In this document: positions 1-6,393 of the stretch, one piece after another
How positions within the stretch are numbered: the first letter of the stretch is position 1
Layout of the letters: each line of letters opens with the position of its first letter
Origin: an uncultured Eubacteriales bacterium
GTDB lineage: Bacteria; Bacillota; Clostridia; Oscillospirales; Butyricicoccaceae
Assembly (NCBI GenBank): GCA_934630445.1
Contig: CAKTWY010000048.1
Location: forward strand, 1-14,723
Reading direction: 5' to 3'
Length of the DNA stretch: 14,723 bases
The notes under the pieces: generated by a model
Told to the model about the DNA's origin: nothing
The model's database searches: none
Seen by the model: the letters and a program-made list of their open reading frames with translations, nothing else
Position numbers and translations under genes: made by a program

Positions 1-1
1 G

Positions 2-511
2 CGGCGGGTGACAACAGTGCCTGCCCTGTACCGTATGGCAACCCATCTCACGCCGGAAAGCGATATCCTGCGCGCTGTCGGCACACTTTATGCCCGCGTC
101 GGGTGGGAGGTTTTCGGCCACCGCGTCTCGCCCCTCAGTGTGCGCAGCTCCATGCTTCAGATGCGGCTGATCCTGCGCGCGCTTCACGATGAAAGCGGAA
201 AAAAAATCACAAACCTCCAAAAGGTTGAAGGCGCGCTGCGCGCGCCGCATTTCGTGTCCGCACTGGTACGGCCACAGGCAGCAAACGGCGCGCACGACAT
301 TGCAAACGACGCGCACATGCGCTGGTTTGTTCCGGAGTTTCCGGATGTGACTTCACAGGAGAGCTTTTTTGACCTCCTCGACCGTGCGCGCCAAAAAGCC
401 GTCTCCCTCCTGTGCCGGGCGTATGCCGGCACACTCTCCACCGGCGACTTTCCGCTCGATTTCGAGGGGCTGCCCTGTGAAGGCGTTCGGTCATATCCGC
501 CCATCCTGTGA
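2..511 (+). CDS. Unrecognised protein, 3' part (5' end outside window)
   Basis: The frame is open from the first bases of the window. A GTG at 8 is the first possible start, but no ribosome binding site can be judged, so I treat the gene as cut by the window edge. About 168 residues are visible. The end of the protein is helical in character and carries H and W residues in an N..AHMRWF block followed by ESFFDLLDRARQKA. These remind me of the C-terminal parts of clostridial zinc-dependent phospholipase C-like proteins (PF00882), but that is recollection of a pattern, not a match I can verify. No signal peptide, membrane segment or catalytic motif is decidable in this fragment. It stops 21 bp before the thrS promoter with no terminator between, so its transcript may read into the thrS leader. 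Confidence 0.5.
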   Translation, partial: RRVTTVPALYRMATHLTPESDILRAVGTLYARVGWEVFGHRVSPLSVRSSMLQMRLILRALHDESGKKITNLQKVEGALRAPHFVSALVRPQAANGAHDIANDAHMRWFVPEFPDVTSQESFFDLLDRARQKAVSLLCRAYAGTLSTGDFPLDFEGLPCEGVRSYPPIL

Positions 512-532
512 AAGTTTTCCGTCCGTCCGCTC

Positions 533-561
533 TTGACAAGCACATGAAATAGGCATATAAT
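533..561 (+). promoter_or_regulatory. Sigma-A promoter of thrS
   Basis: TTGACA at 533-538 and TATAAT at 556-561 are both perfect consensus hexamers with a 17-bp spacer. Transcription should start near 568, just ahead of the T-box leader. Such a strong promoter fits a gene controlled mainly by transcription attenuation. Confidence 0.9.
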
Positions 562-567
562 TCATCG

Positions 568-820
568 TAATTTCAAATATCCGCGATGATGGGACGAAAA
601 CCCTTTCAGTGCGCACAGAGAACGGCCGTCGGGCGTGCGCCCGGCAGTGAGCGGCCCGCGCGCCGGGGCAATGACCACCCCTGAGCATCCCAAAAGGCGT
701 TTTGCCCGCGTTAAGGGCTTTCAAAGCGGCGGAAGGCACTTCTCCTTCCGCAATCGGAGTGGAACCGTGGGAGCATGCCTCTCACCTCTGGCATACAGGG
801 GTGAGAGGCTTTTATTTTTG
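568..820 (+). promoter_or_regulatory. T-box riboswitch (Thr) of thrS
   Basis: The roughly 280-nt leader between promoter and thrS has the parts of a T-box element, which senses uncharged tRNA and chooses antitermination or termination. An AGAGA loop motif is visible at about 617-621. A probable specifier is ACC (Thr) at 674-676, followed by A, inside ATGACCACC. The T-box sequence AGTGGAACCGTGG is at 758-770, and a terminator follows. The bulge reads UGGA, which would pair with an acceptor end whose discriminator base is U, consistent with my recollection of Firmicute tRNA-Thr. The ends of Stem I (about 588-690) are placed by eye. The downstream gene is thrS, which agrees with the ACC specifier. 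Confidence 0.9.
777..820 (+). terminator. Regulatory terminator of the thrS T-box
   Basis: GCCTCTCACC at 777-786 pairs perfectly with GGTGAGAGGC at 800-809 and is followed by a T-rich tract (810-819). It lies directly after the T-box sequence, so antiterminator and terminator can exclude each other. Confidence 0.9.
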
Positions 821-848
821 TATTCTGAATACTGAACGGAGGCAGCAT

Positions 849-2750
849 ATGATCAATATCACATTAAAAGACGGCTCGGTCATTCAGGCCGAGGAAGGGA
901 AAACGTATCTCGACATCGCCGCGTCCATCTCCGGCGGCCTTGCACGCGCAGCGTGCGCCGCCGAAGCCGACGGCAGGATCGTCGGTCTTTCCGACGTATG
1001 CGAAAAGGACTGCGCGCTCAACATCCTCACCTTTGATTCCCCGGACGGACAGCATGTGTTCCGCCACACGGCATCCCACGTCATGGCGCAGGCCGTCAAG
1101 CGCCTGTACCCCTCGGCAAAGCTCGCCATCGGCCCCGCGATCGAAAACGGGTTTTATTATGATTTTGACCTCGAGCAGCCTTTCACGCCGGAAGACCTCG
1201 AAAAGATCGAAGCCGAGATGAAAAAGATCATTAAAGAGAACTTAAAGCTCGAGCGCTTCACTCTGCCGCGCGCCGAAGCGCTGGAATTCATGAAGGACGA
1301 GCCTTATAAAGTCGAACTGATCCGCGACCTGCCGGAGAACGCCGAGCTTTCCTTCTACCGCCAGGGCGAGTATACCGACCTCTGCACAGGTCCTCATCTG
1401 CCGGCTACCGGGCGCATCAAGGCCTTTAAGCTGACGTCCGTCACGGGCGCCTACTGGCGCGGCGACTCCAAGCGCAAGATGCTCCAGCGCATTTACGGCA
1501 CCGCCTTCACCAAAAAGGACGAGATGGAAGCGTACCTGACTGCACAGGAAGAGGCGAAAAAGCGCGACCACCGCAAGCTCGGCCGCGAACTGGGCCTGTT
1601 CATGCTGACAGAGGAAGGCCCGGGCTTCCCGTTCTTCCTGCCCAAGGGCATGGTGCTGAAAAACACGCTGATCGACTACTGGCGCGCTGTGCACAAAAAG
1701 TACGGCTACGTCGAGATCTCCACGCCCATCATCCTCAACCGCCATCTTTGGGAGCGTTCCGGCCACTGGGATCACTACAAGCAGAACATGTACACCACCG
1801 TCATCGACGAGCAGGACTATGCCATCAAGCCCATGAATTGCCCGGGCGGCATGATGGTCTATGCCAGCCAGCCCCACTCCTACCGCGATCTTCCGCTGCG
1901 CGTGGGCGAGCTGGGCCTTGTGCACCGGCACGAGCTGTCCGGCGCGCTGCACGGCCTGTTCCGCGTACGCTGCTTTACGCAGGACGACGCGCACATCTTC
2001 ATGACCTGGGATCAGATGAAGGACGAGATCAAAAACGTCGTCAAGCTCTTCGACGAGGTGTATTCCGTTTTCGGCCTTTCCTATCAGATCGAGCTGTCCA
2101 CCATGCCGGAGGATCATATCGGCGAAGAAAAGGACTGGATTTTTGCACAGGATATCTTAAAAGATGCGATCACAGAGATGGGCAAGGCTTTTGTCGTCAA
2201 CGAAGGCGACGGCGCCTTCTATGGTCCGAAGCTCGACTTCCACCTCGCCGACTCGCTCGGCAGGACATGGCAGTGCGGCACCATCCAGCTCGACATGCAG
2301 CTGCCTGAGCGCTTTGAACTGGAATATGTCGGCGAAGACGGACAGAAGCACCGCCCGGTCATGATCCACCGCGTTGTGCTCGGCTCGATCGAGCGCTTCA
2401 TCGGCGTCATTACCGAGCATTTCGCCGGAGCGTTCCCCACCTGGCTCGCGCCGGTGCAGGTCAAGCTCCTCCCCATCACGGACCGCACGCATGAATATGC
2501 CAAAGCCCTGATGGCAAAGCTCGACGCGCTGGGCATCCGCTGTGAGCTTGACGACCGCAATGAAAAGATCGGCTATAAAATCCGTGAAGCACAGCTGGAA
2601 AAAGTGCCGTATATGCTCATTCTCGGCGACAAAGAGCTGGAGGGCGAAACCGTATCCGTCCGGAACAGGAAAGACGGCACCACAGATACCATGCGTTTTG
2701 ACGAATTTGCCGACAAACTCAAAAAAGAGGTTGAAACACGCGCGCTTTAA
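849..2750 (+). CDS. thrS: Threonyl-tRNA synthetase
   Basis: This cytoplasmic class II enzyme charges tRNA-Thr with threonine. The 633 residues match the usual length (about 640). An N-terminal TGS domain (1-62) is followed by the editing domain with H73, H77, C179 and H183, the residues used to clear mischarged serine. The catalytic core follows: the MNCPGG block holds C331, and motif 2 reads HRHELSGALHGLFRVR. The expected zinc ligands C331, H382 (DDAHIF) and H507 are present. An anticodon-binding domain begins near 530 at PVQVKLLPITD. I chose ATG 849 because GGAGG (838-842) lies 6 nt upstream and the protein then starts with a standard TGS domain; the open frame reaches back to 702, but that part is the T-box leader. 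The gene is expressed under T-box control and ends at its own terminator. The editing site is intact, so this is not a truncated paralogue. Confidence 0.98.
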   Translation: MINITLKDGSVIQAEEGKTYLDIAASISGGLARAACAAEADGRIVGLSDVCEKDCALNILTFDSPDGQHVFRHTASHVMAQAVKRLYPSAKLAIGPAIENGFYYDFDLEQPFTPEDLEKIEAEMKKIIKENLKLERFTLPRAEALEFMKDEPYKVELIRDLPENAELSFYRQGEYTDLCTGPHLPATGRIKAFKLTSVTGAYWRGDSKRKMLQRIYGTAFTKKDEMEAYLTAQEEAKKRDHRKLGRELGLFMLTEEGPGFPFFLPKGMVLKNTLIDYWRAVHKKYGYVEISTPIILNRHLWERSGHWDHYKQNMYTTVIDEQDYAIKPMNCPGGMMVYASQPHSYRDLPLRVGELGLVHRHELSGALHGLFRVRCFTQDDAHIFMTWDQMKDEIKNVVKLFDEVYSVFGLSYQIELSTMPEDHIGEEKDWIFAQDILKDAITEMGKAFVVNEGDGAFYGPKLDFHLADSLGRTWQCGTIQLDMQLPERFELEYVGEDGQKHRPVMIHRVVLGSIERFIGVITEHFAGAFPTWLAPVQVKLLPITDRTHEYAKALMAKLDALGIRCELDDRNEKIGYKIREAQLEKVPYMLILGDKELEGETVSVRNRKDGTTDTMRFDEFADKLKKEVETRAL

Positions 2751-2766
2751 TATTATAATGAGTTTT

Positions 2767-2803
2767 GCGCGGCGCTCTTGCGAGCGCCGCGCTTTTCTTT
2801 TTT
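2767..2803 (+). terminator. Intrinsic terminator of thrS
   Basis: GCGCGGCGCTC (2767-2777) pairs perfectly with GAGCGCCGCGC (2782-2792) around a 4-nt loop, followed by TTTTCTTTTTT. The hairpin begins 16 bp after the thrS stop codon. Confidence 0.93.
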
Positions 2804-2826
2804 CGCCGCCGCATCTCCCGGCTGCA

Positions 2827-2858
2827 GTTGTACAGCCCGGAGACGTCGGCTGTACAAC
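2827..2858. repeat. Perfect 11-bp inverted repeat upstream of chr genes
   Basis: GTTGTACAGCC (2827-2837) is mirrored exactly by GGCTGTACAAC (2848-2858) with a 10-nt gap. No T-tract follows, so it is not an intrinsic terminator. It lies 36 bp upstream of the proposed -35 box of the chr operon and may be a binding site for an activator or repressor. That role is inferred only from symmetry and position. Confidence 0.6.
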
Positions 2859-2871
2859 GTCGGTTTGCGCC

Positions 2872-2886
2872 ATCCGCAGTGCGGAT
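2872..2886. promoter_or_regulatory. Short palindrome next to the chr promoter, possible operator
   Basis: ATCCGC-AGT-GCGGAT is a perfect 6-bp palindrome ending 7 bp before the proposed -35 hexamer. It could be an operator half of the region that also contains the larger inverted repeat at 2827-2858. No regulator gene lies nearby. Confidence 0.35.
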
Positions 2887-2893
2887 AACGCCA

Positions 2894-2922
2894 TTGACGT
2901 ATTTTTATTTGTCTATTATTAT
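2894..2922 (+). promoter_or_regulatory. Probable promoter of the chr operon
   Basis: TTGACG (2894-2899), a 17-bp spacer and TATTAT (2917-2922) each differ from consensus by one base. A better -10 hexamer, TATAAT, lies at 2929-2934 but is too far (29 bp) from this -35 box and has only poor -35 candidates of its own. Either way transcription would start at about 2929-2941, leaving a leader of some 135 nt before the first gene. Confidence 0.65.
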
Positions 2923-2950
2923 GATGGTTATAATATGGGTAAAAGCAATC

Positions 2951-3030
2951 CGCCGGGCTTTGCCCGCCGCGCAGGCAGCTTTGCACATATTGCACCGTAA
3001 ACTGCCGTATGGCAACCTGTTTATGCCATT
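2951..3030 (+). other. Leader with several potential hairpins ahead of chr genes
   Basis: The presumed 5' untranslated region has three self-complementary segments: CGGGC-TTT-GCCCG (2954-2966), GGCAG (2974-2978) with CTGCC (3002-3006), and ATGGCA (3009-3014) with TGCCAT (3024-3029). TTGCAC also occurs twice (2981-2986 and 2990-2995). I recognise no known riboswitch. The spacing allows a compact fold, but no T-tract shows a terminator decision. Confidence 0.35.
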
Positions 3031-3072
3031 ATAAAGGACAAAACATTAAAGAAATGAGAGGAATCAGACAAC

Positions 3073-3636
3073 ATGAAAGAAATGCTTGACCTATTCTTTG
3101 TCTTCGCAAAGATGGGGGCCGTCACGTTCGGCGGCGGCTACGCGATGCTCCCGATCCTCCAGCGCGAAATCATTCAGACGCGCGGCTGGGTCACAAACGA
3201 AGAATTGCTGGACTACTACACCGTAGGCCAGTGCCTGCCCGGCATTATCGCGGTCAATACCGCGATTTTTATCGGCCATAAACGCCGCGGCGTGCTCGGC
3301 GGTGTGGTTGCGGCGCTCGGCGTTGTTTTCCCGGCGATCGTCATCATCACGTTTATCGCCGCATGCCTGCAGAATTTTATGCAGTATACCGTAGTGCAGC
3401 ACGCGCTGGCGGGCATTCGCTGTGCGGTGTGCGCGCTCATCCTGGTCGCGATTTTGAAACTCTGGAAATCCGGCGTCAAGGGCGCGTTCGGCCTTGTCAT
3501 CTTTATCGCGTCATTTGTCGTTTCGTGCTTCAACGTCTCCCCTGTGCTGATCGTCATCACAGCGGCCGCGGTCGGCCTTCTCTACAGCTATATCATAAGC
3601 AAAAAAGCGGCGCCGGCTGATGGAGGTACGAAATAA
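3073..3636 (+). CDS. chrA: Chromate/anion transporter, CHR family, N-type half
   Basis: This 187-residue membrane protein is one half of a split CHR (ChrA) transporter; members export chromate or exchange related oxyanions such as sulfate. The N-terminus carries the typical FAKMGAVTFGGGYAMLPILQ block, then LPGIIAVNTAIFIGH, and several hydrophobic segments lie at about 77-100, 105-128 and 136-176. Full-length proteins have two such halves of opposite orientation; here they are separate genes, the short-chain arrangement known from Bacillus. The usual PGP signature reads PGI in this copy. The ATG at 3073 is preceded by GAGAGGA. The stop overlaps the next start as TAATG (1 nt), so the halves should be co-translated and form a heterodimer. 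Actual substrate is unknown, and chromate resistance should not be assumed. Confidence 0.88.
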   Translation: MKEMLDLFFVFAKMGAVTFGGGYAMLPILQREIIQTRGWVTNEELLDYYTVGQCLPGIIAVNTAIFIGHKRRGVLGGVVAALGVVFPAIVIITFIAACLQNFMQYTVVQHALAGIRCAVCALILVAILKLWKSGVKGAFGLVIFIASFVVSCFNVSPVLIVITAAAVGLLYSYIISKKAAPADGGTK

Positions 3637-4232
3637 TGGTATACTTACTGCTGTTTTACGAGTTTTTCAAGATCGGCCTGTTCGCCATCGGCGGCGGCCT
3701 GGTCACGCTCCCGTTTTTGACGAGCATCGCACAGCGCTACGACTGGCTGTCCATTGATATCATTCCGGATATGGTCGCGATTTCCGAGTCGACGCCCGGA
3801 CCGATCGGCATCAACATGGCCACTTATGCCGGCTATAACGCGGCCGGCGTTCTGGGCGGCATTATCGCCACCCTCGCAGAAATTCTTCCCGCGCTCATCA
3901 TTGTCATGATCGTCGCGCGTTTTCTGACGAAATTCAACGAGAACAAATACGTCAAATCCGTTTTCGGCGGTCTGCGCCCGGCAGTCGTCGGCATGATCGC
4001 CGCCGCGGGCTGGAGCCTTGCGCGCATGACGTTTATCAACGAAACCGTAGCCGCCTCCATTTCCGAAGCGTTTTCAAGCATGAGCACACTCGTTAAATAC
4101 ATCGACTACAAGAGCATCATCCTCTTCGTCGTCGTCTTCTACCTGATCAAAAAGTTTGACAAGCATCCGATCTGGTACATTGCAGGCGCGGGCGTCGTGG
4201 GCATTATTTTCCAAATGGCACACATCGCGTAA
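3636..4232 (+). CDS. chrA: Chromate/anion transporter, CHR family, second half
   Basis: This second CHR half (198 residues) begins with the hydrophobic segment and signature FKIGLFAIGGGLVTLPFL and keeps the full STPGPIGINMATYAGY motif that its partner only partly retains. Further membrane segments lie at about 68-92, 111-131 and 156-196. The two genes resemble each other in layout, as expected from duplication with inverted topology. The start at 3636 overlaps the upstream stop by one base and has its own GGAGG at 3622-3626, 9 nt before. Expected to pair with the upstream product in the cytoplasmic membrane. The family is clear; the transported ion cannot be read from sequence. Confidence 0.88.
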   Translation: MVYLLLFYEFFKIGLFAIGGGLVTLPFLTSIAQRYDWLSIDIIPDMVAISESTPGPIGINMATYAGYNAAGVLGGIIATLAEILPALIIVMIVARFLTKFNENKYVKSVFGGLRPAVVGMIAAAGWSLARMTFINETVAASISEAFSSMSTLVKYIDYKSIILFVVVFYLIKKFDKHPIWYIAGAGVVGIIFQMAHIA

Positions 4233-4292
4233 GGGCGCATATCTTTCCGTTCACGGCAGATGCTAACTGAAAAAGTGAGGTGCATTGAAACC

Positions 4293-4484
4293 GTGAACGA
4301 AATGAAAAGCAAGATCATCGGCAGGCTTGAGCGCCGCATCGGCCTTCTTCGTGCGCACAGGGGCGAGGCAATCGCCGCCAGCCCGAACCAATACGAGCAG
4401 CTCAACGAAGCGCTCTCCCGCGTGATCGGCGTAGCGCTTGAAAAAGAGCTGGAAGACATCCGGGACTTTATCCAGGATCTTTGA
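4293..4484 (+). CDS. Small hypothetical protein (63 aa)
   Basis: I do not recognise this protein. It is highly charged and looks helical: an Arg-rich first helix (KSKIIGRLERRIGLLRAHRG) and an acidic second helix (ALEKELEDIRDFIQDL), joined by a turn at SPNQYEQ, suggesting a helical hairpin or coiled-coil adaptor. No membrane segment or cysteine pair is present. I prefer the GTG at 4293, 12 nt after GAGG (4277-4280); ATG 4302 and ATG 4260 are alternatives, the latter without a ribosome binding site. It lies 60 bp after the second CHR gene on the same strand and is followed by a strong terminator, so it is probably the last gene of that operon. Coding is supported by position and amino-acid character only. 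Confidence 0.6.
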   Translation: MNEMKSKIIGRLERRIGLLRAHRGEAIAASPNQYEQLNEALSRVIGVALEKELEDIRDFIQDL

Positions 4485-4519
4485 GCTCTGTGCCGAAAAA
4501 ACCATATCTGCATTATAGG

Positions 4520-4557
4520 GAGCCAAACGCGATGCGTTTGGCTCTCTTCTTTTTTCC
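4520..4557 (+). terminator. Intrinsic terminator of the chr operon
   Basis: GAGCCAAACGC (4520-4530) and GCGTTTGGCTC (4534-4544) form a perfect 11-bp stem with a 3-nt loop, followed by a T-rich run to 4555. It begins 36 bp after the small ORF stop. Confidence 0.93.
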
Positions 4558-4558
4558 A

Positions 4559-4587
4559 TTGTATGCACATTCCGCAGCCGATACAAT
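4559..4587 (+). promoter_or_regulatory. Probable promoter of the hydS-phosphatase operon
   Basis: TTGTAT (4559-4564), a 17-bp spacer and TACAAT (4582-4587) fit a housekeeping promoter, starting right after the preceding terminator. The leader of about 108 nt contains CCGGCC (4596-4601) mirrored by GGCCGG (4608-4613) at the expected start of the transcript, which could be an operator or an RNA hairpin. Confidence 0.65.
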
Positions 4588-4701
4588 AGTGTCTGCCGGC
4601 CTGATCCGGCCGGACGGGCCCCATTCCCCTCCGCGCCTGCAAAGCGCACCGCGGGAAGGCGTTCCTCATGCCTGTCAATCACGTTTTTAAGGAGTTGTTC
4701 C

Positions 4702-6393
4702 ATGAGCATCCTGCAATTTAAAAAGGTCAACTGCCAAAACTGCTATAAATGCGTGCGCTTCTGCCCGGTCAAAGCCATCGAAGTGCGCGAGCACCAGGCG
4801 CGCATCATAGAAAACGAATGCATCCTGTGCGGCAACTGCACCGTCGTCTGTCCGCAGAACGCCAAGGAGGACCTGAGCGATCTGCCCGGCATCCTGTCGC
4901 TGCTTGCACAGGGGCGCGAAACGTATGTGAGTCTCGCCCCTTCCTGGGCGGCGCAGTATCCCGACGCCAGTCTCGCCACCATGCGCCGCGCGCTCGCCGC
5001 ACTCGGCTTTGCCGGCGTGGAGGAGACGGCGGAAGGCGCATATCTTGTCAAAAGCGCCTATGAGTCGCTCGTCGCCTCCGGGAAATATGATACGCTTATC
5101 TCCTCCTGCTGCCCTGCCGTCGTGCAGTATATCGAACGCCACATGCCTGCGGCGCTGCCGCACCTCGCGCCGGTCCTCTCCCCGATGCAGGCGCACGCCC
5201 GGCTGATCAAGGAACGTCATCCGGGTGCTGCCGTCGTGTTCATCGGCCCGTGCATCGCGAAAAAGTCGGAGGCGCGCTCCGGCGGCGCACAGACTGATTT
5301 CGTGCTCACCTTTGACGAGCTCGACGCATGGCTGCTCGAGGCGGATATTTCCATCGCGCCGCGCGCAGACGCCGGAGAGACAAGCCGCCTTTCGCGCCTT
5401 TTCCCCGTCTCCGGCGGCATCCTCGGCACAATGGCGCAGGACGATCAAACGCGCTATCTCTCCGTCGACGGCATGGAGCGCTGTATCGACGCGCTCGGCG
5501 AGGTCGTCTCCGGCCGGCTCAAAGGCTGCTTTATCGAAATGAGCGCCTGCCGCGGCAGCTGCATCGGCGGGCCCTCCTTCCGCCGGAAGGCGGCCGCGCT
5601 CCTCTCAGGGCGCATCTCGGTCGAGCGCACCGCGCGCGCGCCCGGCGCGTCGCCCGACTACGACACGCCCGCGCCCTTCCGCCTTACGCGTACGTTCCGT
5701 AACGAACGGGTCGGGCGCGAAGCGCCCACTCCCGCACAGATCGGCGACATCCTGCGCCGGATGGGCAAATCCGGTCCGGAGGACGAGCTCAACTGCGGCA
5801 CCTGCGGCTACGCGACCTGCCGTGAAAAGGCGGCAGCCGTCTTCTGCGGCAAGGCGGAGATCAGCATGTGTCTGCCGTTCATGAAAGAGCGCGCCGAATC
5901 GCTCTCCAACAAGATCCTCGACGCCACGCCAAACGCCATCGTCACCGTGGATACGGATTTGAAGATCCAGCAGCTCAACCGCGCCGCATGCACGCTCTTC
6001 GGTATCGCGCAGCCGCACGACGTGATCGGCGGGCCGGTCTCGCGCATCATGGACGAATTTGACTTTGTCAGCCTCATCGCCTCGGGGGAGAAATCGCTCG
6101 TCCGGCGTGTTTACCGCGCGGAATACGCGGTATACCTGGAGGAGATCTTCCTCTACGACCGGCAGGCCAACGACATCATCTGTATCATGAAGGACATCAC
6201 CGGTGACCGCCGCCGCCAGAAGGCGCTGCACGAAAAGAAGCAGGCCGCCGCCGGCATGGCCGACGAGATCGTCGCGCGCCAGCTGCGCATCGTGCATGAG
6301 ATCGCTTCCCTCCTCGGTGAGACCGCTGCAGAAACCAAGATTGCCGTCGAGGATCTGAAGCAGACGATTCTGATGGATGAGGAGGACGCGTAA
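4702..6393 (+). CDS. hydS: Sensory [FeFe]-hydrogenase-like protein with PAS domain
   Basis: This 563-residue protein resembles the putative H2-sensing (group C, HydS) class of [FeFe] hydrogenases. Domains in order: two [4Fe-4S] clusters (C11, C14, C17, C21; C40, C43, C46, C50), an H-cluster domain (about 70-345), a further Fe-S motif like PF04060 (C365, C368, C373, C390), a PAS domain (about 404-500) and a C-terminal helix. All H-cluster cysteines are kept: SSCCP (C136, C137), GPCIAKK (C184) and ACRGSC (C283, C287). The motifs differ from catalytic TSCCPxW, MPCxxKK and ACPGGC, as expected for a sensor rather than a turnover enzyme. No membrane segment or kinase domain is seen, so output probably passes through the next gene, which starts immediately after this stop. 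ATG 4702 has AAGGAG at 4689-4694. The class is confident; H2 as the signal is inferred from the family. Confidence 0.88.
   Translation: MSILQFKKVNCQNCYKCVRFCPVKAIEVREHQARIIENECILCGNCTVVCPQNAKEDLSDLPGILSLLAQGRETYVSLAPSWAAQYPDASLATMRRALAALGFAGVEETAEGAYLVKSAYESLVASGKYDTLISSCCPAVVQYIERHMPAALPHLAPVLSPMQAHARLIKERHPGAAVVFIGPCIAKKSEARSGGAQTDFVLTFDELDAWLLEADISIAPRADAGETSRLSRLFPVSGGILGTMAQDDQTRYLSVDGMERCIDALGEVVSGRLKGCFIEMSACRGSCIGGPSFRRKAAALLSGRISVERTARAPGASPDYDTPAPFRLTRTFRNERVGREAPTPAQIGDILRRMGKSGPEDELNCGTCGYATCREKAAAVFCGKAEISMCLPFMKERAESLSNKILDATPNAIVTVDTDLKIQQLNRAACTLFGIAQPHDVIGGPVSRIMDEFDFVSLIASGEKSLVRRVYRAEYAVYLEEIFLYDRQANDIICIMKDITGDRRRQKALHEKKQAAAGMADEIVARQLRIVHEIASLLGETAAETKIAVEDLKQTILMDEEDA

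Noticed and set aside
702..848. In-frame upstream extension of thrS starting with ATG at 702
   Set aside because: It would translate the T-box motif and terminator; ATG 849 has a good ribosome binding site and begins a normal TGS domain.
1242..2117. Minus-strand open frame of 291 codons inside thrS
   Set aside because: Shadow of thrS codon usage; the sense strand encodes a complete synthetase.
2894..2934. Promoter pairing TTGACG with TATAAT at 2929
   Set aside because: The 29-bp spacer is too long; TATTAT at 2917 gives 17 bp.
4702..6393. Catalytic energy-conserving [FeFe] hydrogenase
   Set aside because: Motif departures, a PAS domain and the phosphatase partner point to a sensor; no bifurcating partner subunits adjoin it.
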